From JBCCFW01 sp039029535 (GTDB taxonomy: Bacteria > Acidobacteriota > JBCCFW01): DNA of 64,000 nucleotides. Position 1 is the stretch's first letter. Each line of letters starts with the position of its first letter. The stretch is taken from contig JBCCFW010000001.1 in assembly GCA_039029535.1 (NCBI GenBank), positions 1-64,000 of the forward strand, read 5' to 3'. Shown piece by piece: positions 53,501-61,157 of this stretch. Made by a program: the position numbers and the translations under genes. The notes under the pieces were generated by a model. That model was not told where the DNA came from. It did no database searches and was given only the letters and a program-made list of their open reading frames with translations.

Positions 53501-53982
53501 CGGTTCGCATCTGGGACCTCGCCACCGGCGAGACCGCCCGCGTGCTCGACCATGACGCGCAGGTGCAAGATCTCGACTGGCACCCCGACGCTCGACGTCT
53601 CGCGACGGCGGCCGGGGCGACGGCTCGGATCTGGGAACGCTCGGGTGAGCTCCTCGCCGAGCTCCGCGGACATGCCGCTCACGTGACGGCGGTCGCGTGG
53701 AGCCCCGAGGGCGACCGCCTGCTGACGACGGCCCAAGACGGAACCGCTCGGATCTGGAGTGACGAGGGACGGCTCCTCGCCATCGAGGCGTCTCATGCGG
53801 CGAGGCTCCGAGGAGGGGAGTGGAGCCGTGACGGAGAACGGGTGATGACCTGGTCGGCCGATCAGTCGGTCCGGATCTGGCGGCCCGTTCCGCTGTGGGA
53901 ACAGGCCGCCCGAGAGATCCGTCGGGACTTCACTCCCGAAGAGCGTGCGACCTACCTGCCTGGCACGGGAAGCGGGCCCTGA
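50578..53982 (+). CDS. Transmembrane Ser/Thr protein kinase with sixteen WD40-like repeats
   Basis: An 1134-residue Hanks-type kinase. Residues 1-50 (MTPERFRTLSEVVEQALLLPEPERERFVEESCAGDQELVEQVQELL) are the helical leader common in kinases paired with ECF sigma factors. The kinase domain (about 79-345) has the Gly loop LGRGAFGVVHRA, the Lys in DVALKIL, HCDLKPENL (non-RD: Cys replaces Arg), DFGLAR and APEQW. A transmembrane helix (about 366-384, LLGTAGLVLLAIGMAW) leads to a linker and, from about 459, some sixteen WD40-type blades (SPDGERLVTAGVDGTARIWD and similar), enough for two propellers. With this topology the propellers face the periplasm. The TTG start follows GGAGAGAG. The 3' end overlaps a convergent gene by 31 bp. 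Confidence 0.9.
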   Translation: MTPERFRTLSEVVEQALLLPEPERERFVEESCAGDQELVEQVQELLLLDDGRAEEDALLPADLRSWGLDVLAGAGTEDSLPGRLGRYVLDEQLGRGAFGVVHRARDEHLSRDVALKILGQGLVEGEGRQRRFVQEAEILASLTHPHVATIHDIGHDAESGRTYLAMQEVKGRTLRDELDERAPLSVEETCVLASQLADALAVAHEREVIHCDLKPENLMVSQDGRGRPWLTVLDFGLARILDVDETTPRGGTPSYMAPEQWRPEVTVDHRCDLWSFGVLLFECLSGARPFVGEGAALRTAIEESEPDWTLLPEDLPSSLDQVIRRCLAKKPDRRPGSFAELAPVFEDDPVHEEVERRRRTRLRRGVLLGTAGLVLLAIGMAWSTVTTREDVARSHWQADEAEREARLQRLLGASEKVRSEDAMLAALLAREAARIENGPEAREQVAQALAMLPTTPYRALEGHVGHVRQGAWHPSSDRLITAARDGARIWSRDGGASRSLAKSGGEVFFAGWDRSGQRLVTTSQDGQARLWTTEGELVRVFEGQHSRRIHHGAFDPEGERFVGVSYDSTGSLWDVESGRRLRLLEGHVGRVFTCEWSPDGRRLVTAGDDAARLWDRHGSFLTTLPHEGAHVLVARWSPDGERLVTAGVDGTARIWDLEGRELHVLDEHGENVTWADWHPSGDRLATSSEDHDVRTWSREGEELLRLQGHDDAVWHVSWHPDGTLLASFGNDGTARVWDDTGGGVAVLPGHRGWVSGSDWSPDGESLLTVSWDGTARIWSEVEGSSSSRMGMPWTPYHAQWSRDGERVLAWPQWVGEAHLHDLSDGRPTIVRHEGLLGAALHPREPTFMTVSAEGGATVWDFAGRQRRTLPKVEPMTSVSWSPSGRLVAIRTRGQAIVLWSDEGERLDEIAGEELHGFLTWSPEESYLACLDGRGALVWSLEDRRVFRLEGHSGRMIRVAFASEAGLAATGSFDETVRIWDLATGETARVLDHDAQVQDLDWHPDARRLATAAGATARIWERSGELLAELRGHAAHVTAVAWSPEGDRLLTTAQDGTARIWSDEGRLLAIEASHAARLRGGEWSRDGERVMTWSADQSVRIWRPVPLWEQAAREIRRDFTPEERATYLPGTGSGP

Positions 53983-55952
53983 CGTCGGAGGGTCTGTCGT
54001 GAGAGCAGGGACGGGCGACGCGGCACCGTGCGGCTCGGCGGCTCGACCCGACCCCGTCGACCCTCCGACGTGCAGGCGAGGTCAGTGACCGCACCAGAGC
54101 CGGCGAGCTCGACCTCGACGGTCGTCACGCCACAGCGTCCGATGGTCACCTGCTGCCACCCGTTGTCGACGGCCTGGGCCTGCACGGCCACCTCCGCGAG
54201 CAGGCTTCCACAGCCCGAGTAGGCGCGGACGACCGTGCCCGGCTCGTCGATGTCGAGCAGCCCGACCCAGTCGAGCTCTTGGGGCTCGTCGTACACGAAG
54301 GTCATGAGACCGCCGTCGCGCTCGTCGTCGGGGGCGCAGCCCGAGCCCAGCTCGGCCAGGATGAGAACGTCGCCACGCGCCGTGTCGTTGCCTGGACCGA
54401 GGCCCGGCGTCGCGAGGTCGTCGTCACCGCAGGTCGGGCTCGCCGTGTCGAAGCTCATGACCGGCGCGCTGCCGCTGATGGTGATCCCGGCGAACTGACC
54501 CGCGACCACCGTGCCGGCGTCCAGGCCGTCGAAGTCGAAGCCGAGACAGGGGCCACCGCAGGGAGCGCAGGGACCTCCGGCGGGACCATCGCTCGTCACG
54601 ACGGTCACCTGCGCCGAGCACTGCGCCGTGTCGTCGGGATCGCCGGTGAGGTTGCTCACCGTGAGGGTCACCGGGTTGCTGCCGGCGTCGGCGGTGGTGA
54701 AGACGTTCGGCGTCAGGCTCAGCGACAGGGGTCGAGCGAGGGGATCGAAGGATCCGGCGTCGACGTGACTCGGCCGGAGCGTCGCCGTCTCACCCGGTCC
54801 GATCACGAGCGTGAGGTCACGACACTCGGCCACGGGACCGGTCGTCGCCGGTGCCATCCCGCTCGGGGATTCGCAGCCGTTCTCCCAGAGCAGGCAAGGC
54901 GGGGCGGCTCCCGCGAGGCCGTTCGGGAAGCCCCAGGTGTCGACGAAGTCCCAGGCGCTCACGGGGGCGTCAGCATCGTCGAAGTACTGAGGGAGCGTCG
55001 CGGCCGTCGGGCAGGTGGTCAGGGGTGCGGCGACGCAGTCGGTGGCGTCGTCGTCACACCAGTCGAAGACCGAGCTGCTCTTCACGTCGAAGAAGGGCGT
55101 GGGGAAGCCACCGATGGCGGCGATGAGACCACCCGTGCTCGGACCGAGCACGCGACCGCCCGCGAAGCAGTCGAGGAGTCGCAGCGGTCGGAACGAGGAG
55201 GTCGAGGAGGCGGCGATCAGGCCACCTGCTCGGGAGCCTCCCCGCACGGTGCCGGTGGCGTGGCTTCGGTGGATCTCGGAGAACGACGCCGTGCCAGCGA
55301 GTCCACCGGCGTCACCGGTACACGAGCTGACCACGGCTCGACTGTAGGAGTCCGCGAGCACGGCGTCGTAGAGACGTCCGACCAGGCCACCGGCCGAGCG
55401 GTTCGACTCCACGCGTCCGGTCGCGAACACCTCGAACACGAGCGTTCGGTAGAGGAACTGGTCGTTGTACACGCCGGCGAGCGGACCGACCTGGTTCTCC
55501 CCGATGACGGTGGCGTCGACGACTCCCAGCGAGTGCACGGAAGCGTGGAAGAGATGACCGAAGAGCCCGACGGCGTCTTGCGTCGGTCGGTTGATGAAGA
55601 GGTCCGTGACGACGTGACCGTCACCGTCGAGTGATCCGCGGAAGGCCGTGCCGCTCGAGTCACCGAGGTCGGAGTAAGGCGAGCCGATGGGGTCGAAGCC
55701 GGCACCGCCGTTCCAGCCGACGGTCGTGGAGCAGTCGACGTCGTTGACCAGGATGTAGTGCGCGGTGAGGTCGTCCGCGAGGGACTGGAGCTGCTCACAG
55801 GTGCTGACTTGATAGGGGTCGGCAGGCGAGCCGTCGCCGCCGACGAAGGCGTCGGCGCCGGGTGCGAGAAGAAGCGAGAGGGCGACCCCGACGAGCTGAG
55901 ACCGAGCTCCTTGGCTCGTCCTCGCGGTGAAGAGAGAGTGGGTGGAAGGCAT
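53952..55952 (-). CDS. GLUG-type secreted surface protein (paralogue 2)
   Basis: A 666-residue exported protein; the leader ends LLLAPGADAF. The first half closely follows the 48541-50319 protein (GDGSPADPYQVSTCEQLQSLADDLTAHYILVNDVDC, IGSPYSDLGDSSGTAFRGSLDGDGHVVTDLF, DATVIGENQVGPLAG). The middle carries a matching beta-domain (CRDLTLVIGPGETATLRPSHVDAGSFDPL). The C-terminal 200 residues (CLGFDFDGLDAGTVVAGQFAGITISG onward) form a carbohydrate-binding- or PEP-CTERM-like beta-sandwich absent from paralogue 1. The last 35 residues are Arg/Pro-rich and overlap the kinase 3' end. They may be a read-through tail from a lost stop codon. Confidence 0.78.
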   Translation of the reverse strand: MPSTHSLFTARTSQGARSQLVGVALSLLLAPGADAFVGGDGSPADPYQVSTCEQLQSLADDLTAHYILVNDVDCSTTVGWNGGAGFDPIGSPYSDLGDSSGTAFRGSLDGDGHVVTDLFINRPTQDAVGLFGHLFHASVHSLGVVDATVIGENQVGPLAGVYNDQFLYRTLVFEVFATGRVESNRSAGGLVGRLYDAVLADSYSRAVVSSCTGDAGGLAGTASFSEIHRSHATGTVRGGSRAGGLIAASSTSSFRPLRLLDCFAGGRVLGPSTGGLIAAIGGFPTPFFDVKSSSVFDWCDDDATDCVAAPLTTCPTAATLPQYFDDADAPVSAWDFVDTWGFPNGLAGAAPPCLLWENGCESPSGMAPATTGPVAECRDLTLVIGPGETATLRPSHVDAGSFDPLARPLSLSLTPNVFTTADAGSNPVTLTVSNLTGDPDDTAQCSAQVTVVTSDGPAGGPCAPCGGPCLGFDFDGLDAGTVVAGQFAGITISGSAPVMSFDTASPTCGDDDLATPGLGPGNDTARGDVLILAELGSGCAPDDERDGGLMTFVYDEPQELDWVGLLDIDEPGTVVRAYSGCGSLLAEVAVQAQAVDNGWQQVTIGRCGVTTVEVELAGSGAVTDLACTSEGRRGRVEPPSRTVPRRPSLLSRQTLRRQGPLPVPGR

Positions 55953-55960
55953 CCGTTCCT

Positions 55961-55974
55961 CCTGAACGTTCAGG
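55961..55974. repeat. 14-bp perfect palindrome at the ribosome site of a GLUG gene
   Basis: CCTGAACGTTCAGG reads the same on both strands and runs into the AGGAGGA ribosome site of the 53952-55952 gene on the minus strand. A second dyad, GGCTCGC/GCGAGCC (55973-55979 with 55992-55998), adjoins it. It could be an operator or an initiation-limiting RNA stem. Confidence 0.45.
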
Positions 55975-56063
55975 CTCGCCGAAAACGGTCAGCGAGCCGG
56001 TGAAAGCGGGGTCGCCAGGGAGCGACCCTCGTTCAGGAACGCGCGACGGAGGACGCCGCCGGA

Positions 56064-56768
56064 TCAGCCGGCGAGCTGCTGGTGCAGCCACAGCCGAGAC
56101 GACGACCACTTCCGCTTGACGGTGCCTTCGGGGATGCGGAGGGCGTCGGCGACTTCCTCGACCGTCATCTGCAGGTAGACCCGCAGCTCGGCGATCTCGC
56201 CACGGATCGGATCGAGCTCGCGGAGAGAGGACATCGCCTCGTGGATGTCGAGGACGCGATCGGGATCGAGCCCTGCGGGCAGGGCGACCTCGATCCCGGA
56301 GTCGAGCGGAAGCGGCGACGCCTTGCCACCACGGCGCAGGGCCTGTCTCGCCCGTGCGTGGTCGATGAGGAGGCGTCGCATGACGGTGGCCGCGATGAGC
56401 AGGAAGTGCTTGCGGTCCTGCCACTCGCAGCGGGTCTGGTCGGCGAGACGGAGGTAGGTTTCCTGCACCAGGTCGGAGACCTGGACGCTGTGCCCCGGGC
56501 TCTCGTGGCGGATCTTGGCTCCTGCGAGCCGGCGGAGCGTTTCGTAGACGAGGGAGAAGACCTCGTCACGGGCCGTCTCGTCACCCTCCCGCCAGCGGTG
56601 CAACAGCACCGTGACCTCACCGGGGGACCGACTCACCTCGGCCACCCCTCCTCGCTCTCCCTCGACGTCCACTGGCGAAACCTCCGTGACGGGGATCGTG
56701 GGCTGCCCGCGGGCGAAGGGCAAGCCGACTCGTTCGGACCTCGGCACGGGCCGGGTGCTCGACGTCAC
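56064..56768 (-). CDS. ECF RNA polymerase sigma factor (TIGR02999-type)
   Basis: A 234-residue extracytoplasmic-function sigma factor. Region 2 is EVFSLVYETLRRLAGAKIRHESPGHSVQVSDLVQETYLRLADQT with KHFLLIAATVMRRLLIDHARARQALRRGG, the pattern of the TIGR02999 group common in planctomycetes and acidobacteria. Region 4 is LDPIRGEIAELRVYLQMTVEEVADALRIPEGTVKRKWSSSRLWLHQQL. The first 45 residues look non-conserved, so the true start may be an internal GTG. Such sigma factors often neighbour Ser/Thr kinases and lack a classic anti-sigma factor, so the nearby kinase is the candidate controller. The GLUG gene lies downstream on the same strand and may be a target. Confidence 0.85.
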   Translation of the reverse strand: MTSSTRPVPRSERVGLPFARGQPTIPVTEVSPVDVEGERGGVAEVSRSPGEVTVLLHRWREGDETARDEVFSLVYETLRRLAGAKIRHESPGHSVQVSDLVQETYLRLADQTRCEWQDRKHFLLIAATVMRRLLIDHARARQALRRGGKASPLPLDSGIEVALPAGLDPDRVLDIHEAMSSLRELDPIRGEIAELRVYLQMTVEEVADALRIPEGTVKRKWSSSRLWLHQQLAG

Positions 56769-56813
56769 GAGGGGTCGAGACGGGCCAGCGTCGTCCTCGT
56801 GACGGCTCCGCTC

Positions 56814-57887
56814 TCAGTGGAAGTGATGGCTCCGGTGGAGCCAGCCGCCCGGGGTCTCGGTGTCGACCGTCTCGAAGACGGCCTGGGTCTCGCTCTCGAG
56901 CGAGCGCAGCTTCACTCGCGAGGAGAGCTCGCGCTCCGTGCCCTCGCCCATGTCGCTCGCCGAGAGCGCCGCCTCGACTTGGGCCGCGGTGGGCGGCGTC
57001 GCCGTCGTCGTCTCTCCCCGTGAGGCGATGGCCTCGACGGCGCTCGCCTCGAGCAGCTTGGGCCAGAGCTTGCGGAACAGGCTGGAGGAGGCGTAGACCT
57101 CCGCGCTGTTGAGCTCGCCGTTGATCGCGAACGCGAAGCCGACGACGTCGTCGTGACCCTCCACGGCCGGGAGCAGCTTCCCGAGGTACTCGTCCGTCTC
57201 CTGCTTCAGGCCCTCGTTCTCGAGAGTGAGCTGCAGGCTCGTCGGTGAGACGACCGACTTCGTCTCGAAGGCGAGGTTGCGTCCGAGGGCGGCCTGGTTG
57301 GCCGAGACTTCCTTCCAGACCTCGCCCTGGTTCCCGCCCCGCTTGGCCGCGAGCTTGAGCGCCTTGCCGACGACCTGCTTTCGCGAGGAGTCGAACTCGG
57401 CGGCCGACTCGTCGCCTCGTGAGCCCCAGCGTCCTTGCTCCACGCAGTACGAGGCGATCGGCACCTTGCCCGAGCCCGCGGCGAGGACGAGGTCCGTTCG
57501 CAGGACGCGATCCTGCTGCCCGCCCTTGACGACATCACCGGACTGCACGAACACCTCGTCGCTCCCGGAGACGTTCTCGATGCTCAGCTCCTGCACGTTG
57601 CCGGTCTCGTGCACGACGACCTTGCCGGCCTCCATCGCTTCCTCGAGCGTCAGGTAACGCTTGCCGGCATCGCGGTCCGCCCCGTGGACGAGGAAGACCG
57701 AGAGGTTGCCGTGGGAGATCGGCCCGCTCAGCCGCGTGCCACCAGCCACGGTCGGCGCGAGGGCGGTCGTCTTCGTCGCCACCGGCGATGAGGGGAACGT
57801 CCTCGTCGGTGGGGTGTCTGACGGAGCGACGCAGGCCCCGGCCAGCAGCGTGAACGAGAGGGTGAACGCGAGCGTCGTGGTCTTCAT
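56814..57887 (-). CDS. ARPP-1-like lipoprotein
   Basis: A 357-residue protein with a lipoprotein signal (TLAFTLSFTLLAGAC, lipobox LAGAC, Cys20). The ATG at 57887 is preceded by an AGGAGG-type site. The block SHGNLSVFLVHG, then LTLEEAMEAGKVVVHETGNVQELSIENVSGSDEVFVQSGDVVKGGQQDRVLRTDLVLAAGSGKVPIASYCVEQGRW, matches the ARPP-1 (ARG and rhodanese-phosphatase-superfamily-associated) domain. The biochemical role of that domain is not established as far as I know. The C-terminus ends in a His-rich LHRSHHFH. Confidence 0.75.
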   Translation of the reverse strand: MKTTTLAFTLSFTLLAGACVAPSDTPPTRTFPSSPVATKTTALAPTVAGGTRLSGPISHGNLSVFLVHGADRDAGKRYLTLEEAMEAGKVVVHETGNVQELSIENVSGSDEVFVQSGDVVKGGQQDRVLRTDLVLAAGSGKVPIASYCVEQGRWGSRGDESAAEFDSSRKQVVGKALKLAAKRGGNQGEVWKEVSANQAALGRNLAFETKSVVSPTSLQLTLENEGLKQETDEYLGKLLPAVEGHDDVVGFAFAINGELNSAEVYASSSLFRKLWPKLLEASAVEAIASRGETTTATPPTAAQVEAALSASDMGEGTERELSSRVKLRSLESETQAVFETVDTETPGGWLHRSHHFH

Positions 57888-58022
57888 CGGGAGGCCTCCT
57901 TCCAGCCACTCGCAACATGGCAGGTCGGAGACGGGCAAGCCCGTGCGCCCGTGTAAACCGATCGTAAGAAGTGCTCGGCTGGCTCAACTCGCCACGGGTC
58001 GTGACGACGTCACTCGCGCCTG

Positions 58023-59333
58023 TCAGCCCCCGAAGTCGAGCTGGTCGGCGTGTCCCAAGGCGAGGTCGAGCATCGCCTGAAGGTCCGTGACGTGCATGGC
58101 CAGGCTCGCCACGCCGAGCACCAAGGTGCGTCCGTCGTCCTGGACCTCGAGAACGCTCGTGCCGGCGTGCCAGCGCACGGCGGGCAGGGCGTCGCGCAGG
58201 GCCTTCAGGTCGCGGGTCTCTTCCGTGCTCAGGTCGACATCGGCGGGGCTCCGCTCGGTGGGCTCGTGGAGCCCGAGCCGGAAGTAGAGGCGGTTGCCGG
58301 ACCGATACGACCAGGCGGTGGACCACTGGGAGCCCGACGAGTGGGACTGCTCTTCGATGACGAGCGGTCGATCCTCCACCGTGCCGGTGATGGTCCCGTC
58401 GTCGCCGATGTCGAGCCCGAGCTTCTCGGCGAAGTCTTCGCGCACGACCTTGGGGCGGCGGACCCTCCAGACCGCATGCGCCACCATGCCGCCCAGCGCC
58501 AGCACGCTCACGAACGGCACCTGATGGCCTGCGACGATCACGACGAAGAGGAGACCGGTGACCATCCGATCGCGGAGGAAGGCCAACGGTCCCGGGGGGC
58601 GTGCGCGGTTCCGGCCGTCAGCGTGCTGCACGAGCGCCGACCTCCATCGGCGCTCGCTCGCCGTCCCTTCGATGCTCAGCCCGACCACGAGCAAGAGCAT
58701 CAGGCCCACGATGACCAGGAACACCGGGGGGGGGCCGGCCGAGCCGAGTTGGACTTGGAGACCCTCCGGCTCGATCGCGAGCACGTTCAGGCGCAGCTCC
58801 GAGCCCTGGAGCTTCACGGAGTCGGTGTCGGGCTGTCCGTCCTGGAAGCGAATGAGCAGCGGATACTCGCCGAGCTGGTCGAGCCAGGCCGTGAGCTGGG
58901 CTTCGCCGGTCGTCGTGTCGAAGCTCGTGAGGCTGAAGGTCGCGCCGTCCTCGGGGAAGCGCACGGCGGTCCCGACAGAGAGCGAGGTCGCTTCGTCTGA
59001 CGGGACCTCGCGATGGGCCTCGACCCGCACGACCAGCGCGTCGCGTTCGAGCCGCAGGAGGTTCACGCGGTGACGGCTCGTCACGACGTGGTCCGGCTTC
59101 AGGCCGCCGGTGGCCTGCTGGAGGACGACGCTCTGCCAGCCGCTGAGCGGCGCTTCGAGCTCCAGCTCGTGCGAGAGCCCCTGGCGTCGGTTCTTGGGCG
59201 CGTAGGTGAGGGCGAGCTCGCCGACCTGGGCCTGCTCACCCGAGACGAGCCTCAGCTCGGTGTCGAGCTGCTGGGCGATTGCCCACGAAGACGTCGACAG
59301 GCCGGCGAGGAGCAGCGCTGGGAAGAGCCTCAT
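58023..59333 (-). CDS. Membrane protein with extracytoplasmic domain, three-gene family
   Basis: A 436-residue protein with a signal peptide (MRLFPALLLAGLSTSSWAIAQ), a beta-rich extracytoplasmic domain (about 22-205), transmembrane segments (VFLVIVGLMLLLVVGLSI, MVTGLLFVVIVAGHQVPFVSVLALGGMVAHAVW) and a soluble C-terminal domain (GLDIGDDGTITGTVEDRPLVIEEQSHSSGSQWSTAWSY, LRLGLHEPTERSPADVDLSTEETRDLKALRDALPAVRW, DLQAMLDLALGHADQL). The order and spacing match 39432-40832, although identity is lower. Function unknown. Confidence 0.7.
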   Translation of the reverse strand: MRLFPALLLAGLSTSSWAIAQQLDTELRLVSGEQAQVGELALTYAPKNRRQGLSHELELEAPLSGWQSVVLQQATGGLKPDHVVTSRHRVNLLRLERDALVVRVEAHREVPSDEATSLSVGTAVRFPEDGATFSLTSFDTTTGEAQLTAWLDQLGEYPLLIRFQDGQPDTDSVKLQGSELRLNVLAIEPEGLQVQLGSAGPPPVFLVIVGLMLLLVVGLSIEGTASERRWRSALVQHADGRNRARPPGPLAFLRDRMVTGLLFVVIVAGHQVPFVSVLALGGMVAHAVWRVRRPKVVREDFAEKLGLDIGDDGTITGTVEDRPLVIEEQSHSSGSQWSTAWSYRSGNRLYFRLGLHEPTERSPADVDLSTEETRDLKALRDALPAVRWHAGTSVLEVQDDGRTLVLGVASLAMHVTDLQAMLDLALGHADQLDFGG

Positions 59334-59396
59334 GAGCCGGCATCATGCCGCCCGGGTCGGGGGCGACACCAGCTCAGGGGGATCCGGCCGGGTGTC

Positions 59397-60359
59397 TCAG
59401 GCGGCTTCCGACGACGAGCGACGCTCCCGACGCTGACGATCGACCAGCTCGGCCGCGGCATCCTGCCACTCCGGGTGGAGGAACTCGAAGCCGGCCTCGA
59501 GCAGCCGACCCGGGATGACGCGGCGGCTCTTGAGCAAGAGCTCGGCGTCGGTGCGCTTCACGACCGCCGCCATCTCGATCATCCACTTCGTGGCCGGCAC
59601 GCCGAGACCGATGCGCCAGCACCGTCGCAGCGTGGCCATGAAGTCACGCTGGGGGAGTGGGGTCGGGGCGGCGAGGTTGACCACGCCGTCGATGTCGTCG
59701 CGCTCGATCAGGAGCTCGACTGAGCGGATGAAGTCGTCCTCGTGCAGCCAGGACACGAACTGACGACCCCCAGCGATGGAGCCACCGAGCCCGCAGCGGG
59801 TGAGGAACGACAGGATCGAGAACACGCCGCCCGGTGCCGTGCTCATGACGATGGCCGTGCGCAGGGCGACCTTGCGCGTGCGTGGCGTGTCGGCTTCTTC
59901 CAGCGTGCGCTCCCACGCCTGGGCGATGTCGATGCTGTAGCGCCAGTAATCGGGCGCGTCCGGCTCCTCGCCGCCGATGATCCCGGTCGCCTCGTCGTTG
60001 GGCGCGTCGAAGCGGTGGGCGTAGAGCGTGGCGGTGCTCATCTGGAGCCAGACGGGCGGGGGGGCCTGGGCCTGAGCGATGGCTTGCCCGACGACCCGGG
60101 TCGAGAAGACACGTGAGTCCATCATCTGCCGCAGGTTCTTGGCCGTGTAGCGACAGTCCACGCTCCGGCCCGCGAGGTTGATGACCACGTCAGCGCCGTC
60201 GAGCTCCTCCGCCCACGGGCCGAGCCGACGCCCGTCCCAGGGCACGGTGCCGGGCTCGCCGCTGCGGCTCACCACCACGACCTCGTGTCCCGACGCTCGA
60301 AACGCCGTGGTGAGAATCCCGCCGAGATGACCCCTGCCTCCGAAGATCACGAGCTTCAT
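59397..60359 (-). CDS. TIGR01777-family NAD-dependent epimerase-like protein
   Basis: A 320-residue extended short-chain dehydrogenase. The Rossmann motif is VIFGGRGHLGGILTTAF, followed by DVVINLAGRSVDCRYTAKNLRQMMDSRV, a hallmark of the TIGR01777/YfcH family. LRTAIVMSTAPGGVFSIL and FVSWLHEDDFIRSVELLI follow. The C-terminal DUF1731 segment is SRRVIPGRLLEAGFEFLHPEWQDAAAEL. The ATG at 60359 has GGAGG 5 nt upstream. The substrate is unknown. It is divergent from a TetR gene across a palindromic operator, so it is probably that repressor's target. Confidence 0.88.
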   Translation of the reverse strand: MKLVIFGGRGHLGGILTTAFRASGHEVVVVSRSGEPGTVPWDGRRLGPWAEELDGADVVINLAGRSVDCRYTAKNLRQMMDSRVFSTRVVGQAIAQAQAPPPVWLQMSTATLYAHRFDAPNDEATGIIGGEEPDAPDYWRYSIDIAQAWERTLEEADTPRTRKVALRTAIVMSTAPGGVFSILSFLTRCGLGGSIAGGRQFVSWLHEDDFIRSVELLIERDDIDGVVNLAAPTPLPQRDFMATLRRCWRIGLGVPATKWMIEMAAVVKRTDAELLLKSRRVIPGRLLEAGFEFLHPEWQDAAAELVDRQRRERRSSSEAA

Positions 60360-60392
60360 GCTGGCCTCCTTCTCCCTCTCTCGGATAAAATG

Positions 60393-60406
60393 GTAAACAT
60401 GTTTAC
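60393..60406. promoter_or_regulatory. Perfect palindromic TetR operator
   Basis: GTAAACATGTTTAC is a 14-bp perfect palindrome in an AT-rich patch between the divergent epimerase and TetR genes. On the minus strand it lies between a TTGAGT (-35-like) and TTTATC (-10-like), so a bound repressor would block the epimerase promoter. Confidence 0.75.
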
Positions 60407-60428
60407 TCAAATCTGCCAGGGGGCCTGA

Positions 60429-61145
60429 GTGGCCCAGGTCACGGAGCGGAAGGGGCCGGGGAGACCGCCCGGACGGACGGCGCAGGGCCACGCGACGCGA
60501 CAGGCGCTGCACGACGCGGCGATCGACCTGATCGCCGAGCGTGGCTATGAGCAGGCGACGATGCGGGACATCGCGACCCGCGCCGGCGTCAGCCCGGGGC
60601 TGCTCTACAAGTACTTCCCCGGCAAGCAGGCCGTGGTGCTCGAGCTCTACGACACGTTGTCGCAGCGTTACGCCGAGGCGTCGCTGAAGATGAGGCCCGG
60701 CTCCTGGCGCGAGCGAGCCCTCTTCGCGATGAAGGCCAGCCTGGCCGTGCTCGGCCCTCACCGCGACGTGCTGGTCGCTCTCACGCCCGTGTTGGTCGGT
60801 GACCCCGAGCAGGGGCTCTTCGCGACGAGCACGGCGGGCTCACGTCAGCGGGTGCAGGGCGTGTTCCTCACCGCGGTGGCCGAGGCCAGCGAGACCCTCG
60901 GCCGCAAGGAAGCAGAGAGCCTGGGTCGCATCCTCTACGTGATCCACCTGGCGGTGATCCTGTGGTGGCTGCTCGACAAGAGCCCGGAGCAGCGGGCGAC
61001 GAGCCGCCTGCTGAAGCTGCTGACACGACTGGGTGCCGTGGTCGGGCTGGCGAGCCGCCTGCCCGGTGCCAAGGGTGTCATGCGAGCGGTCGACGGTGTC
61101 ATCGTCGACGGCTTGCTCGGTGACGGCACCGCAGCGCCAGCGTGA
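60429..61145 (+). CDS. TetR-family transcriptional regulator
   Basis: A 238-residue repressor with an N-terminal HTH (RQALHDAAIDLIAERGYEQATMRDIATRAGVSPGLLYKYFPGKQAVVLELYD) and a helical ligand-binding domain of about 175 residues. The basic, Pro/Gly-rich first 20 residues may contact DNA. The GTG at 60429 lies 22 bp from the palindromic operator, consistent with autoregulation. The inducer is unknown. Confidence 0.9.
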   Translation: MAQVTERKGPGRPPGRTAQGHATRQALHDAAIDLIAERGYEQATMRDIATRAGVSPGLLYKYFPGKQAVVLELYDTLSQRYAEASLKMRPGSWRERALFAMKASLAVLGPHRDVLVALTPVLVGDPEQGLFATSTAGSRQRVQGVFLTAVAEASETLGRKEAESLGRILYVIHLAVILWWLLDKSPEQRATSRLLKLLTRLGAVVGLASRLPGAKGVMRAVDGVIVDGLLGDGTAAPA

Positions 61146-61157
61146 GCCGACGAGCGG

